Source of the DNA: Actinospica robiniae DSM 44927
GTDB lineage: Bacteria > Actinomycetota > Actinomycetes > Streptomycetales > Catenulisporaceae
DNA: 64,000 nt
Direction: 5' to 3'
Assembly: GCF_000504285.1 (NCBI RefSeq)
Contig: NZ_KI632511.1
Location: 4,585,372 to 4,649,371 of the forward strand
Shown here: positions 60,128 to 64,000 of the stretch, one piece after another
How positions within the stretch are numbered: position 1 is the first letter of the stretch
Layout of the letters: each line of letters begins with the position of its first letter
Program-made: the position numbers and the translations under genes
The notes under the pieces: model-generated
Databases searched by the model: none
What the model was told of the DNA's origin: nothing
Seen by the model: only the letters and a program-made list of their open reading frames with translations

Positions 60128-62367
60128 GCCGCCCTCACCGTGAGGGTGAGGGTGGTCGAGTGGCTGCCCGAGGCGGCCTTCCCGGTCACCTTGATCCGGT
60201 ACGTGCCCGGCGCCACCGCCGAGGTGGTCTTCACCGTCGCCTTGGAACTCGCGCCGGCGCTGACCGAGGCCGGGCTGAAGGAGACCTTCACGCCGTTCGG
60301 CACGTTGGTCGCGGTGAACGAGACGTTTTCGGCCCGGCCGCCGCTGACGGCCGTCGAGACCGTGGCAGTGGCCGACGATCCGGCCGTCACCGCCGGTGAG
60401 GACGAAGGCACCGCGATCGAGAAGTCGTTGGCGGAGGCGGAACCGAGCAGCGACTCCTGCAGTGAGCCGGCGAGGACGAGACCGCCGTCCATATCGAGCG
60501 CGGGCTCGCTGCTCTGCCAGGACCGGACGTCGTCCACGTACTCGCTGCCCTTGCCGGTGAACGTGGTGAAGGAGTCGTTCTCGCACTTGACCATGCCGTC
60601 CATCAGGTCGCCGAGGCCGCCCTTGAAGTTCGACTTGCCGTTGGGCCCGTTGACCACGGCGCCGGTGTCCACCTTCGTCGAGAGGTTCTCCAGCTGCCCG
60701 CCCATGCACTCCGGGTAGGTCGTGCCGACGCCGGCGACGAACGTGGTTCCCCACGCGTTCCCGCCGAGCAGCCAGTCGCGCTGCTCGCCCGCGAAGGCGG
60801 CGTACTCGGTGTCACCGCTGAGCTTCTGGTAAAGCGCCTCGGTGGAGATGAAGCCGAAGGTGTGCGAGTCCACGTCGAAGTCCGCGTAGTCGCCGCCCTC
60901 GCGGAAGATGTCCGAACCCGCCGTGCTCACCGCGGCGGAGAGCTGGGACTTGAGATCGGCCACCAGGCCGGACTGGGAGACCGCGAGCCCGGATGGGCTG
61001 CCCGCGTCGCCGATCGCGGTGTACAGGTCGGAGTGGGCCAGGGCGCTGACGTCGTACAGGTTCAGCGTGTCCTGCCCGGAGTCGGCGGAGATGTAGTCCG
61101 ACGCCCAGGTGGCCGCCTGAGTCAGGTAGCCGGCATAGCTCGGCTCGCTCCGGCCCATGTCCTGCTCGGCCCGCACGATCTCGGTGGCGCCCAGCTCCAT
61201 CGCGTCGTGCCAGATGCCCTCGGGGTAGTAGGCCTCGGGCAAGGTCGAGGTCAGGTTGTCGTCCTCCGCCGCCGATGTGTCCGCCAGGGCGTAGAGCGAC
61301 GTGGCGTCGGCGAGCTCGGTCTGCGCGCCTGCGGTGTTGCCGGCGAGCTCGTCCTGCTGTGCGGCGAAGGCGAACGCGGCCGAGACCCGCCCGACGACGT
61401 CCGGCGAGATCTTCGCGCCCGGCGCGGCCGCCTCGAACACCGGCCGGTGCGCAGCGGCCCAGTAGTCGGCGGAAGTGGTGTCGGAGTCGTCCGCCTGCGG
61501 CTGGCGCCAGATGTCGTGGTCGCCGAAGTAGGTGGTCTCATCCCCCGCGCCGATGCCGACCTGGAGGTAGAGCGTCTTGGTGGACGGGTTCCACATCTGA
61601 TTCAGATATGACGTCCCGTACTGGGCCTCGGCGGTCAGCGCAGTCGGGGCCGAAGCGCCGAGCGACAGGCTGGAGGCGTAGAGCAGATCGTCGGCGTATG
61701 CGGTGGTGAAGGTGAACTTGAGGTAGTCGCCAGCGTCGAACCACCCGCCCTCGGCGTTCACCGCGGTCGCCCCGGAAAGCTTGACCAGCGCGCCGCTGAT
61801 CTGGTCGCCGGTGCCTCCGTCGCTGTCCGCGATGAAGGTCGGGGTCTGATACACCGTCGCGCTCGCGTCGTTCAGGTGCGAGGCGGACCGTCCGAGCGAA
61901 GCGGAGGCGACCTGCGATGCGCCGTCGCGCTGGTTCTGGAAGAAGTTGACCGCGTCCGAGACCAAGGGCCCGTAGAGCGACGAGGCGCTCTCGATCTGGA
62001 AGGTGTCGGAGGTCGCCGCGTCGGTCCCCGACACGGTGACGTGGTAGGTCCCGGCAGCCGTGACGCCGGAGAAGTCGATCGGGTAGACGTCAGGGTACGA
62101 AGAGTTCCATTTGCCGCGACTGCTGGTGGTGACTGTTCCCTTCATAACGGTGGCGCCTGCGGAGTTGATCACCTTGTAGGTCTCGCCGGACACCGCGGCC
62201 GGGGCCATGAGGTAGGCGATCTTGGTGTCGGACGGCAGATAGCCGACCTGGTCCGTGCGTAGCTGCGGCGAAGCCGCCGCGTAGGCCGCCGGCCCGGACA
62301 CCACGACCGAACACACCACGCCGAGAGCCGTGGCCGCCGCCAGGGACGCGACATGTCGCTTGGACAT
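60124..62367 (-). CDS. Secreted GH9 cellulase (endoglucanase) with Ig-like N-terminal domain
   Basis: The 747-aa exoenzyme has a signal peptide (SLAAATALGVVCSVVVSGPA with AYAA cleavage). An N-terminal Ig-like domain follows (LRTDQVGYLPSDTKIAYLMA), then the GH9 (alpha/alpha)6 domain with GGWFDAGDYLKFTF (catalytic Asp region), YFGDHDIWRQPQ, and SWQSSEPALDMDGGLVLAG near the C-terminal Glu. A beta-sandwich domain (FSIAVPSSSPAVTAGSSATA in part) ends the chain. It cuts beta-1,4-glucan. The ATG at 62367 has CAGGAG 6 nt upstream. The reading frame stops at 60124, but a further module continues in the -1 frame. Confidence 0.9.
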   Translation of the reverse strand: MSKRHVASLAAATALGVVCSVVVSGPAAYAAASPQLRTDQVGYLPSDTKIAYLMAPAAVSGETYKVINSAGATVMKGTVTTSSRGKWNSSYPDVYPIDFSGVTAAGTYHVTVSGTDAATSDTFQIESASSLYGPLVSDAVNFFQNQRDGASQVASASLGRSASHLNDASATVYQTPTFIADSDGGTGDQISGALVKLSGATAVNAEGGWFDAGDYLKFTFTTAYADDLLYASSLSLGASAPTALTAEAQYGTSYLNQMWNPSTKTLYLQVGIGAGDETTYFGDHDIWRQPQADDSDTTSADYWAAAHRPVFEAAAPGAKISPDVVGRVSAAFAFAAQQDELAGNTAGAQTELADATSLYALADTSAAEDDNLTSTLPEAYYPEGIWHDAMELGATEIVRAEQDMGRSEPSYAGYLTQAATWASDYISADSGQDTLNLYDVSALAHSDLYTAIGDAGSPSGLAVSQSGLVADLKSQLSAAVSTAGSDIFREGGDYADFDVDSHTFGFISTEALYQKLSGDTEYAAFAGEQRDWLLGGNAWGTTFVAGVGTTYPECMGGQLENLSTKVDTGAVVNGPNGKSNFKGGLGDLMDGMVKCENDSFTTFTGKGSEYVDDVRSWQSSEPALDMDGGLVLAGSLQESLLGSASANDFSIAVPSSSPAVTAGSSATATVSTAVSGGRAENVSFTATNVPNGVKVSFSPASVSAGASSKATVKTTSAVAPGTYRIKVTGKAASGSHSTTLTLTVRAA

Positions 62368-62424
62368 TGCAGACTCCTGAATGGGTACGCCGCGCGCGCG
62401 AGTGAGAAGCACACAGGGCGAGGT

Positions 62425-62441
62425 AGTTAAGTTTACTAACT
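62425..62441 (-). promoter_or_regulatory. Palindromic operator upstream of the cellulase gene
   Basis: AGTTAAGTTTACTAACT contains AGTTA/TAACT (7-nt centre) and AAGTT/AACTT (4-nt centre) inverted repeats, about 58 bp before the start. It resembles ROK-family operator patterns and shares the AAGTT/AACTT half-sites with the importer promoter at 3486-3514. The ROK gene at 56914 is a candidate partner. Confidence 0.55.
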
Positions 62442-62647
62442 TGCTCGCACCGTACTGAGCCGCCGCCACGCCGTCAAGAGTTCGGGCGAAGCGGCGGGAA
62501 GCTCCTCTGAAGCCCGTCTGCAGTCCCGCTGAAGCCCCCTTTCAGTTACCTGGCGAAGGGCGCGTCAAGGCACATATTCATCGGGGGACGAGGGTGATGG
62601 GGACGCGCATGCCGCCTCGGTCGGCCGCGCGCTCCTGCCGTCGCTGC

Positions 62648-63313
62648 TCAGTGCGCGAGGGCTGCGACGGCTTCGGGGACCGGGACGTCGCCGGCGATCA
62701 CTTCGATGGTCTGGCGCGAGGTGCCCGGGGTGGCGAGCAGCTCGGCGATCACGGCCGCGGCATCGTCGCGCGGGATGAAGCCGCCGCCGGTGCTGCGGTC
62801 GATGCGGACCTTGCCGGTGCCGGGCTCGTTGCGCAGCGTGCCGGGGCGCAGCACGGTCCAGTCGAGGTCGGTGCGCGCGCGGATGTCGTCGTCCGCGGCG
62901 CCCTTGGCCCGCAGGTAGGCGCGCAGCACGGGGTCGCCGTCGAAGCGCGAGTGGGCGTCGGCGCCCATCGAGGAGAGCATCACGTAGCGGCGCACCCCGG
63001 CCTCCTCTGCGCCGTCGGCGAGCAGCACGGCGCCCGCGCGGTCCATCGTCTCCTTGCGCTCCGAGCCGCTGCCGGAGCCGGCGCCCGCGGCGAAGACGAC
63101 CGCGTCGGCTTGGGCGCCCTCGATCGCGCGGGCGACGTCGTCGACCGAGGCGGATTCGAGGTCGAGCACCACGGGCTCGGCCCCGGCCGCGCGCACCTCG
63201 TCGGCGTGCTCGGGCTGCCGGATCAGGCCGACCACGTGATCGCCGCGCTCGCTGAGCAGCCGGCTCAGCCGGAGAGCGATCTGTCCGTGTCCACCCGCGA
63301 TCACAATGCGCAT
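62648..63313 (-). CDS. NAD(P)-binding Rossmann-fold protein (atypical SDR, YwnB/NmrA-like)
   Basis: The 221-aa protein has the dinucleotide-binding motif GGHGQIALRLSRLL at the N-terminus, AVVFAAGAGSGS and YVMLSSMGAD, then WTVLRPGTLRNEPGTG, typical of atypical short-chain dehydrogenases of the YwnB/NAD(P)H-binding class. The catalytic Tyr-x-x-x-Lys is not seen, so it may act as a sensor or epimerase-like protein. The ATG at 63313 has no strong ribosome site. It stands alone between the cellulase and a transporter gene. Confidence 0.82.
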   Translation of the reverse strand: MRIVIAGGHGQIALRLSRLLSERGDHVVGLIRQPEHADEVRAAGAEPVVLDLESASVDDVARAIEGAQADAVVFAAGAGSGSGSERKETMDRAGAVLLADGAEEAGVRRYVMLSSMGADAHSRFDGDPVLRAYLRAKGAADDDIRARTDLDWTVLRPGTLRNEPGTGKVRIDRSTGGGFIPRDDAAAVIAELLATPGTSRQTIEVIAGDVPVPEAVAALAH

Positions 63314-63422
63314 GCGGCGAGTCTAAGTTCGGGGCCGCGGCGCCGCCCGCCCGGTTGGGCGGTTCGGTGACGGCGGGCCCGGCCGCCGCGACCGTGCCGC
63401 GCCCGGGCCTGCCGGCGCCTGG

Positions 63423-64000
63423 TCAGCCAGGCAGCTTGGCCTCGCCCGCCGCGGCCGCGGCCGGCTTGGGCAGGGTGGGCAGACCGGGCAGGCTCGGCAT
63501 CGCCTTGGCCAGCGCACTCGGCAGCGGGAAGCCGGGGATGGCCGGGCGGCGCGCGCCGAGGAAGACCGGGGTGGGCAGCGGCTCCGGGATCACCAGCAGC
63601 CCCTCGATCGGCGAGGGCTCCACGGTCAGGCGCGGCAGCGGACGGTCCAGCCAGCGCGGGAGCCACCAGTTCCACCGGCCGAACAGGTGCATCGCGGCCG
63701 GGACCAGCACCGTGCGCAGCACGAACGCGTCCAGGAGGACGGCCGCGGCCAGGCCGATGCCGAACTCGCCGATCACCCGCTGGCTGCCCACCGCGAAGGA
63801 GCAGAAGACGCAGATCATGATCGTCGCGGCCGCGGTGATCACCCGCGAGGTCTCCACCTGGCCGAGTTTGACCGCCCGGGTGGTGCAGCCGGCTCTGCGC
63901 CATTCCTCGTGCATCCGGGAGACCAGGAAGACCTGGTAGTCCATGGACAGGCCGAACAGGATCGCGATCAGCATCACCGGGAGGAAGGCCTCGACCGGCC
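63423..64000 (-). CDS. MMPL-family transporter, C-terminal part (runs off right edge)
   Basis: The visible part reads VMLIAILFGLSMDYQVFLVSRMHEEW, then VITAAATIMICVFCSFAVG and IGLAAAVLLDAFVLRTVLVPAAM, the last transmembrane block of the RND-related MMPL exporters. A GRWNWWLPRWLD segment and a Pro-rich tail end the protein. MMPL proteins move lipids or lipopeptides across the membrane. The N-terminal two thirds lie outside the window. Confidence 0.9.
   Translation of the reverse strand, partial: PVEAFLPVMLIAILFGLSMDYQVFLVSRMHEEWRRAGCTTRAVKLGQVETSRVITAAATIMICVFCSFAVGSQRVIGEFGIGLAAAVLLDAFVLRTVLVPAAMHLFGRWNWWLPRWLDRPLPRLTVEPSPIEGLLVIPEPLPTPVFLGARRPAIPGFPLPSALAKAMPSLPGLPTLPKPAAAAAGEAKLPG

Noticed and set aside
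1-64000. tRNA, rRNA, integrase or phage genes
   Set aside because: None seen on either strand. A tRNAscan-SE or Infernal run would settle small RNA genes that cannot be excluded by eye.

Overview
The window is high-GC DNA (roughly 70 % G+C by eye) with many GTG starts, 4-nt start/stop overlaps (ATGA, GTGA), rare TTA codons, large secreted glycoside hydrolases with ricin-type lectin modules, a tricorn-type protease and a STAND-type (NB-ARC plus TPR) protein. This points to a filamentous, soil-type actinomycete (Streptomyces or Catenulispora-like). The species cannot be fixed from the sequence alone. No rRNA, tRNA, CRISPR array, integrase or transposase was seen.

Region 1 (0.9-15.9 kb) looks like a peptidoglycan-recycling island. 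It holds a stand-alone MurE ligase, MurQ etherase, a complete five-gene dipeptide-type ABC importer, a BadF-family amino-sugar kinase, an FAD-linked D-lactate/glycolate dehydrogenase, a DppA-type D-aminopeptidase and a DeoR-type regulator. Together these could import muropeptide pieces, phosphorylate MurNAc or GlcNAc, split MurNAc-6P into GlcNAc-6P and D-lactate, oxidise the D-lactate and hydrolyse D-Ala-D-Ala. The importer and murQ are divergent around a clear promoter with an AACTT/AAGTT inverted repeat. A very similar palindrome sits upstream of the GH9 cellulase at 62.4 kb.

Region 2 (16-29 kb) is mostly housekeeping or lineage genes: AI-2E-type transporter, SseB-like protein, metallophosphoesterase, DedA protein, a two-component system, an orphan acyl carrier protein, PRPP synthetase, a phosphopantetheinyl transferase, a STAND protein that lacks its DNA-binding and ARC parts, a nitronate monooxygenase, a NADAR protein and an alpha/beta hydrolase behind 11-bp-spaced direct repeats.

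Region 3 (29-49.6 kb) holds a small hydrophilic protein, the tricorn protease, a DUF574-type methyltransferase, a Pro/Gln/Tyr-rich membrane protein, a secreted CHAP hydrolase, a second dipeptide-type importer (with fused ATPases and a leaderless leader peptide), a GH3 beta-glucosidase, a MatB-like malonyl-CoA synthetase, a secreted S15/CocE-type hydrolase and a transglutaminase-like protein.

Region 4 (49.7-64 kb) is an operon of two FtsX/MacB-type permeases and two ATPases (one with an AbrB-like tail), a ROK regulator, a GH9 cellulase whose C-terminal module is detached by a frameshift, an NAD(P)-binding protein and the end of an MMPL transporter.

The most unusual structure is a pair of about 1.32-kb non-coding elements (9533-10852 and 58211-59537) in opposite orientation. 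Each lies between convergent genes, has terminal inverted repeats and contains two long hairpins with perfect 20-bp stems and 33-nt loops. Also notable are three short upstream ORFs placed exactly where a transcript is predicted to start: one before the D-aminopeptidase, one before the FtsX operon and one before the second oligopeptide-binding protein. Two of these overlap the next gene as GTGA.
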